A stretch of DNA of 64,000 bases from Serinibacter arcticus (GTDB taxonomy: Bacteria > Actinomycetota > Actinomycetes > Actinomycetales > Beutenbergiaceae), in NCBI RefSeq assembly GCF_004786095.1, contig NZ_RHPJ01000001.1, positions 310,001 to 374,000 on the forward strand, in the 5' to 3' direction. Shown one piece after another: positions 24,597-34,279 of the stretch. Made by a program: the position numbers and the translations under genes. Within the stretch, counting starts at the first letter, position 1. Every line of letters starts with the position of its first letter. The notes beneath the pieces are model-generated. The model was not told the DNA's origin. It ran no database searches and worked only from the letters and a program-made list of their open reading frames with translations.

Positions 24597-25325
24597 GTGG
24601 CGGGACCCATCGCCGAGGTGCGCAAGTTCCTCACGGCCACCCTGTTCGCTCCCGTCCCGGACGAGGTCCGACGGCCGGCGCCGACCCCGAGCGCGCTCCG
24701 CCGCCGTCGGATCGTCGTGACCGTCACGCTGCTGATCGGCGCCGTCACCATGGGTCTCGCGCTGCGGATCGAACCGGGTGACCCGGCCTTCTACGGCGCC
24801 ACGCTGGGTCTCGCGCTCGTCTGGGTGGTCGGTGCCGTGGTGTCCGGCCCGCTCCACCTGGGTCGCTCCGTGACCCGGTCCGGCGGCCGCGACGGCCGAT
24901 CGGTGGTGCAGTCGCTGGCCCTGGCCGCTCTGCTGCTGGCGATCTTCCTGCTCGGGGCCCTCGTGGTGGCGCAGGTGGACTGGCTGCGCGAGAACGTGCA
25001 GCAGCTGCTCGACCACGTGCGCTTCGGCGTGCTGCCCCTCGTGCTCGCGATCACGGTGGTGAACGGCATCGCGGAGGAGGTCTTCTTCCGCGGCGCGCTG
25101 TTCTCCGCGATCCGGTCGCACCACGCCGTCCTGCTCACGACGGCCCTGTACACGCTGTCCACCGTGGGTACCGGTGTGCCCCTGCTCGTCTTCGCCGCCG
25201 CCGTGCTCGGCCTCGTCACCGGCCTCCAGCGCCAGGTCACCGGCGGCGTGCTCGGGCCGGTCATCACCCACATCGTCTGGTCCAGCGGGATGCTCCTGCT
25301 CCTGCCGCTGGTCCTGCCGCGCTGA
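24597..25325 (+). CDS. CPBP family intramembrane metalloprotease
   Basis: A 242-residue membrane protein with about seven helices. It carries the CPBP/Abi motif AEEVFFRG near residue 160 (the Glu-Glu pair plus Arg) and a later His in VITHIVWSSG, the catalytic arrangement of this intramembrane protease family. Family roles include CAAX-type processing and bacteriocin self-immunity; none is indicated here. The GTG start is preceded by a G-rich stretch. Divergent from the ykoFEDC riboswitch region. Confidence 0.8.
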   Translation: MAGPIAEVRKFLTATLFAPVPDEVRRPAPTPSALRRRRIVVTVTLLIGAVTMGLALRIEPGDPAFYGATLGLALVWVVGAVVSGPLHLGRSVTRSGGRDGRSVVQSLALAALLLAIFLLGALVVAQVDWLRENVQQLLDHVRFGVLPLVLAITVVNGIAEEVFFRGALFSAIRSHHAVLLTTALYTLSTVGTGVPLLVFAAAVLGLVTGLQRQVTGGVLGPVITHIVWSSGMLLLLPLVLPR

Positions 25326-25334
25326 TCGGATCGA

Positions 25335-25340
25335 TAGCCT
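25335..25340 (+). promoter_or_regulatory. -10 box of a probable leaderless promoter
   Basis: TAGCCT sits 6 bases before the GTG at 25347, only 9 bases after the preceding stop, giving the aminotransferase its own transcript start. Confidence 0.55.
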
Positions 25341-25346
25341 CGCCGG

Positions 25347-26570
25347 GTGACTGACGAAGCAGAGCCCCGCTGGCGCACCGTCGCCGCCGCGACCGGACTG
25401 GCCGCGCCGGACGGCAGCACCCGGCCCACGATCTTCGCCGAGATGACCGCGCTGGCCGCAGCGACCGGCGCCGTCAACCTCGGGCAGGGCTTTCCCGACG
25501 CCGACGGACCGGCCTGGGTGCGCGAGGCCGCCGTCGACGCCATCCGGTCGGGCGCCAACCAGTACCCGCCGGGCCGCGGCACACCGGCGCTGCGCCGAGC
25601 GATCGCCGACCACCAGGCGCGGCACTACGACCTGGCCCTCGACCCCGAGACGCAGGTGCTCGTGACGGCCGGGGCCACCGAGGCGATCACCGCAGCGATC
25701 CTCGCGCTGGCCGGGCCGGGCGACGAGGTGCTCACGCTCGAGCCGTTCTACGACTCGCACGCGGCGAGCATCGCGCTGGCCGGGGCCACGCACACCACCG
25801 CGCCGCTCGTGCCCGGTCCGGACGGCTTCCGGCTCGACCTCGACGCGCTGGCCGCGGCGGCCACCGCCCGCACCCGCGTCATCCTGCTCAACACCCCGCA
25901 CAACCCGACCGGGACGGTGCTCTCGCGCACCGAGCTCGAGGCGGTCGCCGCCGCGGCGGTGCGGGCCGACGCCGTCGTGGTCACCGACGAGGTCTACGAG
26001 CACCTGGTCTACGACGGCGCGGCGCACGTCCCGATCGCGACGCTGCCGGGGATGGCAGAGCGCACGCTGACGATCTCCTCGGCGGGCAAGACGTTCTCGC
26101 TCACGGGGTGGAAGATCGGGTGGGCGACCGGTCCGGCGCACCTCGTGGAGGCCGCGCTCGCGGTCAAGCAGTTCCTCACGTACTCCGGCGGCGCGCCGTT
26201 CCAGCCGGCGATCGCGCGGGCGCTGGCCGAGGGCGACGGCGACGTGCGCGAGCTGCGCGACTCCCTGGGGGCCAGGCGCGACACCCTGGTGCGCGGGCTG
26301 CGCGAGGTGGGCCTCGCCGTCGTGGAGCCGCGGGGGGCGTACTTCGTGTGCGCCGACGCCTCACCCCTCCTCACCGCGGAGCTGCCCGACGGCGCCGCCC
26401 TCGCCCGCGCCCTGCCCGCGGCGGTCGGTGTCGCCTGCGTCCCGGTGGCCGCGTTCTGCCGGACCGGGTCGCCGACGGCGGCCTCGCTCGCGCCGTGGTT
26501 GCGGTTCACGTTCAGCAAGGACGCCTCGACCATCGAAGAGGCGCTGACCCGGCTGCGGCGACTGCGCTGA
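25347..26570 (+). CDS. PLP-dependent class I/II aminotransferase
   Basis: A 407-residue fold-type I aminotransferase. Motifs are VNLGQGFPDADGP and NQYPPGRGTPALRRA at the N-terminus, LLNTPHNPTGTVL, VVTDEVYEHLVYDG, and the PLP lysine in ISSAGKTFSLTGWKIGW (about residue 250). The set resembles kynurenine/methionine aminotransferases and actinobacterial DapC-like enzymes; the amino donor cannot be decided by eye. A single gene with its own leaderless-type promoter. Confidence 0.88.
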   Translation: MTDEAEPRWRTVAAATGLAAPDGSTRPTIFAEMTALAAATGAVNLGQGFPDADGPAWVREAAVDAIRSGANQYPPGRGTPALRRAIADHQARHYDLALDPETQVLVTAGATEAITAAILALAGPGDEVLTLEPFYDSHAASIALAGATHTTAPLVPGPDGFRLDLDALAAAATARTRVILLNTPHNPTGTVLSRTELEAVAAAAVRADAVVVTDEVYEHLVYDGAAHVPIATLPGMAERTLTISSAGKTFSLTGWKIGWATGPAHLVEAALAVKQFLTYSGGAPFQPAIARALAEGDGDVRELRDSLGARRDTLVRGLREVGLAVVEPRGAYFVCADASPLLTAELPDGAALARALPAAVGVACVPVAAFCRTGSPTAASLAPWLRFTFSKDASTIEEALTRLRRLR

Positions 26571-26604
26571 GCCAGCCGTCGCGCGACGGTCGCGCGACCC
26601 CGGA

Positions 26605-26627
26605 ACGTGACCCAGGTCACGTAGACT
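26605..26627 (+). promoter_or_regulatory. operator-like dyad plus -10 box before the GAF regulator gene
   Basis: ACGTGACCCAGGTCACGT (26605-26622) is an inverted repeat with two perfect 8-bp arms around a CA centre. It abuts the -10-like TAGACT (26622-26627). A protein bound here would cover the promoter of the regulator gene starting at 26668. Confidence 0.6.
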
Positions 26628-26667
26628 CGCCCCGCACCTGCTCAACGACGAGGTCGAGGTGATGGTC

Positions 26668-27897
26668 ATGTCGGCGCCCCCCGCCCCCCGGGCGATGCGC
26701 CGCGCCCACGAGGAGTTCCTGACCCGCGGCTGGTTGGCCCCGTCGGTGCGCGACGTCGTCGCCGCGTCGTGGCGTCGCAGCGCCCGCATCGGCGTCGATC
26801 CCGAGCACCCCGCCCCGCCGGTCGACATCTCCGCCGTCGACCTGACGTCGCTGCGCCGCGACCATCCGCTCGCGGTCGCGATACCGGTCGTCCGCAGCCT
26901 GCTGATCGAGCCGGAGGCCGGGTGGATCGCGGCCCTCACCGACGCGGAGGGTCGGCTGCTGTGGATCGACGGCGATCGCGACGTCCGCGCCGCCGTCGAG
27001 CGCGTCGGGTTCGTCGAGGGGGCGCTGTGGCGCGAGGACGTCGCCGGGACGAACGCGCCGGGGACAGCCCTCGCGACGGGCCGCGCCGTCCAGGTGCTCG
27101 GGGCCGAGCACTGGTCCCGGCCCGTGCACGGCCTCAACTGCGCGGCCGCGCCCGTGCACGCCGCCGACGGTTCGGTGCTCGGGGTCCTCGACATCACGGG
27201 GGGCGCGCCGGTCGGCTCAGGCATGGCGCGATCGCTCGTGCGCGCGACGGTCGCGGCCGTCGAGGCGATCCTGCTCGGGTCGACGGCGGAGGGCTCGGCG
27301 GGCCGAGCACCGACCGCACCCCGGCCGCACCTGCAGGTGCTCGGTGGATCCGGCCACCTCCGCGGCGGCGGCGGCGGGCCGGCGGCCCTGACCGGCCGGC
27401 ACGCCGAGATCCTGCTGCTCCTGACGGAGCACCGACAGGGCCTCACCGCCGAGGAGCTGGCGGTCCTGCTGTCCGGGAGCGAGCTCTCGACCGTGGCGGT
27501 GCGGGCCGAGGTCTCGCGGATGCGCCGCTCGCTGGGCGTGCTCGTCTCGCACTCGCGCCCCTACCGGGTGGACGACGGCGTCCACACGGACGTCGACGCC
27601 GTCCGGGCCGCGCTCGCCGTCGGCGATCTGGCGCGGGCGCTCGCGAGCTGCCCCGGGCCGGTGCTGCCGCGCTCGGACGCGCCCGGCGTCGAACGCGTGC
27701 GGGCCGATCTGGAGGCCGATCTGCGGGCGGCCGTCCACGCGTCGCGCGACGCCGGGGCCATCGCCCGCTGGACCGCCAGCGAGTCAGGGGCCGAGGACTG
27801 GTGGGCGTGGGAACGGCTCGCCCGGGTGGCGGCGCCGGGCTCGGCCGCCGGGCTGCGCGCGGCGGAGCGGCTGGCGCGCGGGGTGGCGACGGGCTAG
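26668..27897 (+). CDS. GAF-domain transcriptional regulator (AcoR-like, no AAA domain)
   Basis: A 409-residue protein. The N-terminal AcoR-type region (VVAASWRRSARIGVDPEH) and GAF domain (about residues 60-200, with LCxxG-type sequence around GALWREDVAGTNAPGTALATG) are followed by a linker. A DNA-binding region in the C-terminal half (LTAEELAVLLSGSELSTVAVRAEVSRMRRSLG) resembles a winged helix-turn-helix. There is no sigma-54 interaction domain. Such proteins often adjoin acetaldehyde dehydrogenase genes and activate them. The ATG at 26668 has GAGGTG upstream; GTG 26659 and ATG 26662 are alternatives. Its TAG overlaps the convergent stop of the CDF gene as CTAG. Confidence 0.82.
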   Translation: MSAPPAPRAMRRAHEEFLTRGWLAPSVRDVVAASWRRSARIGVDPEHPAPPVDISAVDLTSLRRDHPLAVAIPVVRSLLIEPEAGWIAALTDAEGRLLWIDGDRDVRAAVERVGFVEGALWREDVAGTNAPGTALATGRAVQVLGAEHWSRPVHGLNCAAAPVHAADGSVLGVLDITGGAPVGSGMARSLVRATVAAVEAILLGSTAEGSAGRAPTAPRPHLQVLGGSGHLRGGGGGPAALTGRHAEILLLLTEHRQGLTAEELAVLLSGSELSTVAVRAEVSRMRRSLGVLVSHSRPYRVDDGVHTDVDAVRAALAVGDLARALASCPGPVLPRSDAPGVERVRADLEADLRAAVHASRDAGAIARWTASESGAEDWWAWERLARVAAPGSAAGLRAAERLARGVATG

Positions 27898-28607
27898 TCG
27901 CGCCGCGGCGGGGCGCAGCAGCCGTCGGCGCACCCGTGCGCGGCGGCGGGGGCGGAGCTGGGCGTGGGGGCACAGCACGCGTCCCCGCGCCAGGCGTCCA
28001 CCCCCTCCTTCACGGCGACCGCAGCGATGACGAGCGCCGCCACCGGGTCCGCCCACGACCAGCCGAGCGCCGAGCTCAGCACGAGACCGACGAGCAGCAC
28101 CGCGGAGAGGTAGGTGCACAGCAACGTCTGGCGCGAGTCCGCCACGGCGCTGGCCGATCCCAGCTCACGCCCGGTCCGCCGCTCGAACCACGACAGGAAC
28201 GGCATCACCGCGAGACTCACGGCCGCCAGCACGATCCCCACGGTGGAGTGCTCGGGCTCGAGGGCACCGAGCAGCGAGCGCACGGCGTCGACGCCGACGA
28301 GGAGGGCGAGACCGAGGAAGGACACTGCGATCAGTCGCATCGCGACCCGCTCGCGTCGCTGCGGATCGGGTCCGGCGAACTGCCACGCGACCGCCGCGGC
28401 CGACAGCACCTCCACGACGGAGTCGAGCCCGAACCCGACCAGGGCGGACGACGACGCCATCCGCCCCGCGGTGATGGCCACGGCCGCCTCGACCACGTTG
28501 TAGGTGATCGTGATCGCGACGACGATGCGGACCCGGCGTTCGAGCAGGGCACGACGGGCGAGCCCGAGCGCGTCGCCCGAGGGTGAGGTGAGCCTGATCG
28601 TCGTCAC
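27894..28607 (-). CDS. CDF family metal efflux transporter with Cys-rich tail
   Basis: A 237-residue cation diffusion facilitator. Helices include [34 protein letters not shown], with the metal-site Asp in GLDSVVE, and [20 protein letters not shown]. The C-terminus ends in a metal-binding tail with paired cysteines and His (DACCAPTP...HGCADGCC). It probably exports a soft or transition metal such as Zn, Cd or Co. The GTG at 28607 overlaps the ArsR stop as GTGA, so regulator and exporter form one operon. Confidence 0.87.
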   Translation of the reverse strand: MTTIRLTSPSGDALGLARRALLERRVRIVVAITITYNVVEAAVAITAGRMASSSALVGFGLDSVVEVLSAAAVAWQFAGPDPQRRERVAMRLIAVSFLGLALLVGVDAVRSLLGALEPEHSTVGIVLAAVSLAVMPFLSWFERRTGRELGSASAVADSRQTLLCTYLSAVLLVGLVLSSALGWSWADPVAALVIAAVAVKEGVDAWRGDACCAPTPSSAPAAAHGCADGCCAPPRRD

Positions 28608-28951
28608 GAGCAGGTGCACCCCTCGCCGGCGCAGCAGTCGGGATCGACGGCGACCACCAGCGCGAGGAGCTCACCCAGTGCCGGGGCGAGGTGCGCGTCC
28701 GCCAGGCGGTAGGAGGTCCGGCGCCCCTCCGGCACGGCCTCCACCAGCCCGCACCCGCGCAGGCAGGCGAGCTGGTTGGACATCACCTGGCGGGAGACGC
28801 CGATGGCCTCGGCCAGGTCGGAGGGGAAGGCCGGGGCCTCCCGCAGCGCGAGCAGGATCCTCGCGCGAGTCTCGTCCGACAACGCGTACCCCAGGCGCAC
28901 GAGCGCGGCCGTGTGGGTGAGCGTCACGGTCTCCTGCACGGGGGCTGCCAT
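28604..28951 (-). CDS. ArsR/SmtB family metal-responsive repressor
   Basis: A 115-residue winged-helix repressor. It reads [68 protein letters not shown], with Cys residues on and next to the recognition helix (QLACLRGCG). A C-terminal [13 protein letters not shown] tail gives a CmtR-like cysteine-rich metal site. The start ATG at 28951 is chosen because the -10 TACTGT lies 7 bases upstream. A perfect dyad overlaps that promoter. It controls the downstream CDF exporter. Confidence 0.88.
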   Translation of the reverse strand: MAAPVQETVTLTHTAALVRLGYALSDETRARILLALREAPAFPSDLAEAIGVSRQVMSNQLACLRGCGLVEAVPEGRRTSYRLADAHLAPALGELLALVVAVDPDCCAGEGCTCS

Positions 28952-28958
28952 GGCCACG

Positions 28959-28978
28959 ACAGTACAGCGTTCGCTGTA
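28959..28978 (-). promoter_or_regulatory. ArsR operator overlapping a leaderless promoter
   Basis: TACAGCGTTCGCTGTA (28963-28978) has perfect 7-bp arms around TT, typical of ArsR/SmtB operators. The minus-strand -10 box TACTGT (28964-28959) touches its end and is 7 bases from the ATG at 28951, so repressor binding would occlude the promoter directly. Confidence 0.75.
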
Positions 28979-29032
28979 TCGTCCGCACGCGTCGCCGCCT
29001 CTCCCGCGTGCCGGTCACCAGCAGCGATGACG

Positions 29033-29067
29033 GTGCAACGTCCGTGCAACCCCGGCCGACCTACGCT
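29033..29067 (+). promoter_or_regulatory. aldehyde dehydrogenase promoter with direct repeats
   Basis: Two GTGCAAC repeats (29033-29039 and 29044-29050) lie 11 bp apart, one helical turn. A -10-like TACGCT at 29062-29067 follows. The repeats occupy the -35 region and are candidate sites for the GAF regulator or another activator. Confidence 0.45.
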
Positions 29068-29128
29068 GCCCGCACCGCGGCACCGTCGCCGCGCCGGGCA
29101 CACCCTGCCCGAAGCAACGGAGGTGGAC

Positions 29129-30652
<1,524 letters not shown>

Positions 30653-30683
30653 CCCGGCCCGGCCCGGCCCCGCACCGTCCCAC

Positions 30684-30719
30684 CCCGTGCCCCCGTCCTG
30701 GCCAGGACGGGGGCACGGG
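30684..30719. terminator. perfect 36-bp palindrome, probable terminator
   Basis: An uninterrupted 18-bp inverted repeat with almost no loop lies 31 bp after the aldehyde dehydrogenase stop and about 60 bp before the MFS gene start. No U-run follows, as is common for high-GC actinobacterial hairpin terminators. A run of CCCGG repeats (30653-30672) precedes it. Confidence 0.7.
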
Positions 30720-30778
30720 TCCAGGATGGTGCGGGGGCATCCGGCGGACCGACGCCGGCGCAGAGCGAGGAGAGAACC

Positions 30779-32239
30779 GTGAGCACGTCAGCAGCATCAG
30801 CACCGCCGGCCAGGCTGAACGGCCGGATCATCGGCATCTCGATCGGGGCCGCCCTGGGCGGCTTCCTGTTCGGGTTCGACACCGCGGTCATCAACGGCGC
30901 CGTGGAGTCCATCGGATCGCAGTTCTCGCTCTCCGCCGGGCTCCAGGGCTTCGCCGTGTCGTCCGCACTGCTGGGCTGCGCGGCGGGCGCCTGGTTCGCC
31001 GGCCCCGTGGCCAACAAGTACGGCCGCATCCCGGTCATGCTCGTGGCCGCGCTGCTCTTCCTCGCCTCCTCGATCGGCTCCGGGCTCGCGTTCGGCGTCT
31101 GGGACCTCATCCTCTGGCGCGTGGTCGGCGGCCTCGGCGTCGGTGCCGCGTCCGTCATCGCGCCCGCCTACATCGCGGAGGTCTCCCCCGCGCACGTGCG
31201 CGGCAGGCTCGGATCGCTGCAGCAGCTCGCGATCGTGCTCGGCATCTTCACGTCCCTGCTCTCGAACGCGATCCTGGCCGGCGCGGCCGGCGGTGCCGCG
31301 AACGAGCTCTGGCTCGGCCAGGAGGCGTGGCGCTGGATGTTCATGGCGGAGGCCGTCCCCGCGATCGTCTACGGCCTCTTCGCGCTCAAGCTCCCGGAGT
31401 CCCCGCGCTTCCTCGTGGCGCGCGGCCAGTACGACAAGGCCTCGGCGGTGCTGCACGACTTCACCGGGATCGTCGAGGTCAACCTCAAGATCGAGGAGAT
31501 CAAGAAGACGATCAACGCCGAGAAGAAGGAGTCCCTCAGCGATCTGCGCGGTCCCCGCCTCGGCCTGAAGCCGATCGTCTGGATCGGCATCCTGCTGTCG
31601 GTCTTCCAGCAGTTCGTCGGCATCAACGTGATCTTCTACTACTCCACGACGCTGTGGCAGTCGGTCGGGTTCGACGAGTCCGACGCGCTCCGCATCTCCG
31701 TCATCACCTCGGTCACGAACATCGTCGTCACCATCGTGGCGATCCTGCTGGTGGACCGCGTCGGCCGCCGCCTCATGCTGCTGGTCGGCTCGGTGGGGAT
31801 GTTCCTGTCCCTGGGCATCATGGCGATCGCGTTCTCGTTCGCCACCCTGGTCGAGGCGGCCGACGGCACCACGAGCGCGCAGCTCGAGGCCCCGTGGTCG
31901 ACGATCGCGCTCGTCGCGGCGAACGTCTTCGTCGTCGCGTTCGGTGCCACCTGGGGTCCGCTGGTGTGGGTGCTCCTGGGCGAGATCTTCCCGAACTCGA
32001 TCCGGGCGGGCGCCCTGGCCGTCGCCGCGGCCGCCCAGTGGATCGCGAACTTCGCGATCTCCACGTCCTTCCCCGCCATGTCCAGCATCTCGCTCTCGCT
32101 GGCCTACGGGTTCTACGCGGCCATGGCGCTGCTGTCGTTCTTCTTCGTGCTGCGCAAGGTCCCCGAGACCAAGGGCCGCGAGCTGGAGGACATGACCGAG
32201 GACCTCGTCGTCGAACGACGCCGGGCACGCACCACCTGA
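30779..32239 (+). CDS. sugar-porter family MFS transporter
   Basis: A 486-residue proton symporter of the sugar porter group with 12 helices. It has the signatures GFLFGFDTAVINGA (helix 1), RVVGGLGVGAASVIAPAYIAEVSP, the central-loop LPESPRFLV, QQFVGINVIFYYS (sugar-binding helix 7), VDRVGRR, and the C-terminal VPETKGRELEDM. It likely brings in a hexose, pentose or polyol. The GTG start follows GGAGAGA. It sits between the aldehyde dehydrogenase and its usual partner gene DUF779, after a strong palindrome. Confidence 0.92.
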   Translation: MSTSAASAPPARLNGRIIGISIGAALGGFLFGFDTAVINGAVESIGSQFSLSAGLQGFAVSSALLGCAAGAWFAGPVANKYGRIPVMLVAALLFLASSIGSGLAFGVWDLILWRVVGGLGVGAASVIAPAYIAEVSPAHVRGRLGSLQQLAIVLGIFTSLLSNAILAGAAGGAANELWLGQEAWRWMFMAEAVPAIVYGLFALKLPESPRFLVARGQYDKASAVLHDFTGIVEVNLKIEEIKKTINAEKKESLSDLRGPRLGLKPIVWIGILLSVFQQFVGINVIFYYSTTLWQSVGFDESDALRISVITSVTNIVVTIVAILLVDRVGRRLMLLVGSVGMFLSLGIMAIAFSFATLVEAADGTTSAQLEAPWSTIALVAANVFVVAFGATWGPLVWVLLGEIFPNSIRAGALAVAAAAQWIANFAISTSFPAMSSISLSLAYGFYAAMALLSFFFVLRKVPETKGRELEDMTEDLVVERRRARTT

Positions 32240-32257
32240 GGTACTGGAGGAGTCGTC

Positions 32258-32752
32258 ATGAGCACCCCTGCACCGCTGGCCCCCGAGGCGGGTCGGACGA
32301 CGCCGGCGCCCGCGCCCGCCACCGTGGAACGCGTCGCCGTCACCGAGGCCGCCGCCGCGATGCTGGCGCAGCTGCGCACCCAGCACGGTGAGCTGATGTT
32401 CCACCAGTCCGGCGGCTGCTGCGACGGCTCCTCCCCCATGTGCTACCCCGACGGCGACTTCCTCACGGGGGACGCCGACGTGCACCTGGGTGACCTGCGG
32501 GTCGGTCAGGACGACGGCGACGGCGGTGCCGGGTCGACCGCCTTCACGGTGCCCGTGTGGATGAGCCGCAACCAGTTCGAGTACTGGAAGCACACCCACC
32601 TGACGATCGACGTCGTCCCCGGCCGCGGCGCCGGGTTCTCGCTCGAGGCCCCGGAGGGCGTGCGCTTCCTCATCCGCTCGCGCGTCTTCAGCGACGCCGA
32701 GTACGCGGCCCTGGGCGGGTCCGGCACGGTCGCGGTGGGGACGACGGCGTGA
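32258..32752 (+). CDS. DUF779 family protein, aldehyde dehydrogenase associated
   Basis: A 164-residue protein with the family core LMFHQSGGCCDGSSPMCYPDGDF and the later MSRNQFEYWKHTHLTIDVVPGRGAGFSLEAPEGVRFLIRSRVF. The Cys-Cys...Cys pattern suggests metal binding. The family is repeatedly found next to ExaC-type aldehyde dehydrogenase genes, as here, but the biochemical role is unsettled. GGAGGAG is 5 bases before the ATG. The stop overlaps the next start as GTGA. Confidence 0.88.
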   Translation: MSTPAPLAPEAGRTTPAPAPATVERVAVTEAAAAMLAQLRTQHGELMFHQSGGCCDGSSPMCYPDGDFLTGDADVHLGDLRVGQDDGDGGAGSTAFTVPVWMSRNQFEYWKHTHLTIDVVPGRGAGFSLEAPEGVRFLIRSRVFSDAEYAALGGSGTVAVGTTA

Positions 32753-33228
32753 GGCGGCGCGGGTCCGCGACCGGCCGGGCGACGGGCGCGACGCCGTCGC
32801 CCGCCGAGGCCGCGTCCTCCCCCGCCCGCACGATCGGCCGCATCGCGCTGGGCGCGATCCTGATCTTCGCGGGCATCTCCCACCTGACCTTCGCGCGCGA
32901 GGAGTTCCAGGCGCAGGTGCCGGGCTGGTTCCCGCTGGACGAGGACCTCGTGGTCGTCGGCTCGGGCCTCGTGGAGATCACGCTGGGCGGTTCGCTGCTG
33001 CTGGCCCGTGGTCGACGCCGGATCCAGGTCGGGTGGATCGTCGCGGCCTTCTTCGTGATCATCTTCCCCGGCAACATCGCGCAGTACCTGGAGCGCACGG
33101 ACGGCTTCGGGCTCGACACCGACGCCAAGCGCCTGGCGCGACTGCCCGGGCAGGTCGGCCTGGTCCTCCTGGCGCTGTGGTCGACCGGGGCGTGGCGCGC
33201 CTGGCGCGAGGGGCGGCGCCGGGACTGA
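32749..33228 (+). CDS. DoxX-like membrane protein
   Basis: A 159-residue protein with four helices: IALGAILIFAGISHLTF, LVVVGSGLVEITLGGSLLLA, WIVAAFFVIIFPGNIAQYL and VGLVLLALWSTGAW. The G-I-S-H-L-T-F and PGNIAQYLE motifs are typical of DoxX/DUF417-like small membrane proteins. The role may be redox or quinone linked but is unproven. The GTG start overlaps the DUF779 stop, so the two are coupled. About 30 N-terminal Ala/Ser residues are poorly structured. Confidence 0.78.
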   Translation: MRRRGSATGRATGATPSPAEAASSPARTIGRIALGAILIFAGISHLTFAREEFQAQVPGWFPLDEDLVVVGSGLVEITLGGSLLLARGRRRIQVGWIVAAFFVIIFPGNIAQYLERTDGFGLDTDAKRLARLPGQVGLVLLALWSTGAWRAWREGRRRD

Positions 33229-33252
33229 CGCCGCTCTGGCGCGGCAACGGGA

Positions 33253-34209
33253 TCAGGCGCGCCGCAGACGTGCGCCCACGCCGTCGTCGTCGGTGAGCAG
33301 GCGGTCGACGACGGCGCGCACCACGCGTTCGAGCTCGGCCGACGCCGCCGACGGGCGCACGCCGACGCGGCGCGTCAGCTCGACGGTCCGGGTCAGCGAC
33401 GGGCGCCGCAGCCGGGTCCCCCGCAGCCCCGGCCGCCCCAGCAGGATCGTCGTCGGGACGACGGCGACGCCGATGCCCCGCTCGACGAACCGCAGGACCG
33501 CGTCCATCTCCGCGCCCTCGACGGCGACGCGCGGCGTCAGCCCCGCGCTGGTGAACGCGGCGTCGGTCGCGACCCGCAGGTCGTAGCCGCGGTTGAACAC
33601 GACCTGTGGCAGCTGCGCCAAGGCGGCGAGCGTGAGCCCGCCGGCGGCGTCCGCCCCGGCGAGGGTCGGCGGCGGCGCCGCGGCCGAGGACGCCACCACG
33701 AGCTCCTCCGTGAACAGCGGCACCGCCAGCAGCACGGGGTCGGGGCGCGCGCGGTCGCGCGTGACGGTGAGGGCGAGGTCGAGGCCGCCCTCCGCCAGCT
33801 CGTCCCGCAGCTCGCGCGAACCGGCCTCGCGGACGACGACCTCGACGTCGGGGTGCGCGGCGCAGAACTCCCCGAGCGCATCGGCCACCACCGACACGCA
33901 CAGCGTCGGCGGCGCCCCGAGGACGACGCGCCCGCGCTCCAGGCCGGCGAACGCCCGCATCTCGCTGCGGGCCGCCTCGGCGTCGGCGAGCATGCGCCGC
34001 GCGATCGGCACGAGCGCCTCCCCCGCAGCCGTCAGCGAGACCCCGGTCGGCCCCCGGTCCAGGAGCGTGGCGCCGACCTCCGTCTCCAGCGCCGCGAGCT
34101 GGCGGCTCAGGGTGGGCTGGGAGACGAACAGCTCGGCCGCGGCCCGCGTCACGTTCGTGGTGCGCGCGACGGCGTCGAGCCCACGCAGCTGGTCGAGCGA
34201 GAAGGTCAT
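33253..34209 (-). CDS. LysR family transcriptional regulator
   Basis: A 318-residue regulator. The N-terminal winged helix-turn-helix (FSLDQLRGLDAVARTTNVTRAAAELFVSQPTLSRQLAALETEVGATLLDR) is followed by a type 2 periplasmic-binding effector domain. The ATG at 34209 is chosen because TACGCT stands 6 bases upstream. It is divergent from the flavoprotein gene at 34280 with only 70 bp between, the standard arrangement for a LysR protein controlling its neighbour. Confidence 0.92.
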   Translation of the reverse strand: MTFSLDQLRGLDAVARTTNVTRAAAELFVSQPTLSRQLAALETEVGATLLDRGPTGVSLTAAGEALVPIARRMLADAEAARSEMRAFAGLERGRVVLGAPPTLCVSVVADALGEFCAAHPDVEVVVREAGSRELRDELAEGGLDLALTVTRDRARPDPVLLAVPLFTEELVVASSAAAPPPTLAGADAAGGLTLAALAQLPQVVFNRGYDLRVATDAAFTSAGLTPRVAVEGAEMDAVLRFVERGIGVAVVPTTILLGRPGLRGTRLRRPSLTRTVELTRRVGVRPSAASAELERVVRAVVDRLLTDDDGVGARLRRA

Positions 34210-34215
34210 GCACCG

Positions 34216-34273
34216 AGCGTATGCCACACCCCGATCATCGTCATTGGACGTATGCCCGGCCGGCTCCTAGCGT
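34216..34273. promoter_or_regulatory. back-to-back promoters with a direct repeat, LysR/flavoprotein
   Basis: The leftward -10 TACGCT (34221-34216) and rightward -10 TAGCGT (34268-34273) are each 6 bases from their start codons. The 8-bp repeat CGTATGCC occurs at 34218-34225 and 34249-34256, 31 bp (three turns) apart, and is a candidate LysR site. Confidence 0.55.
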
Positions 34274-34279
34274 CGTGTG

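Noticed and set aside
30653-30672. CCCGG repeat run as a CRISPR or iteron candidate
   Set aside because: Four short GC-only units with no spacers; most likely slippage next to a terminator.
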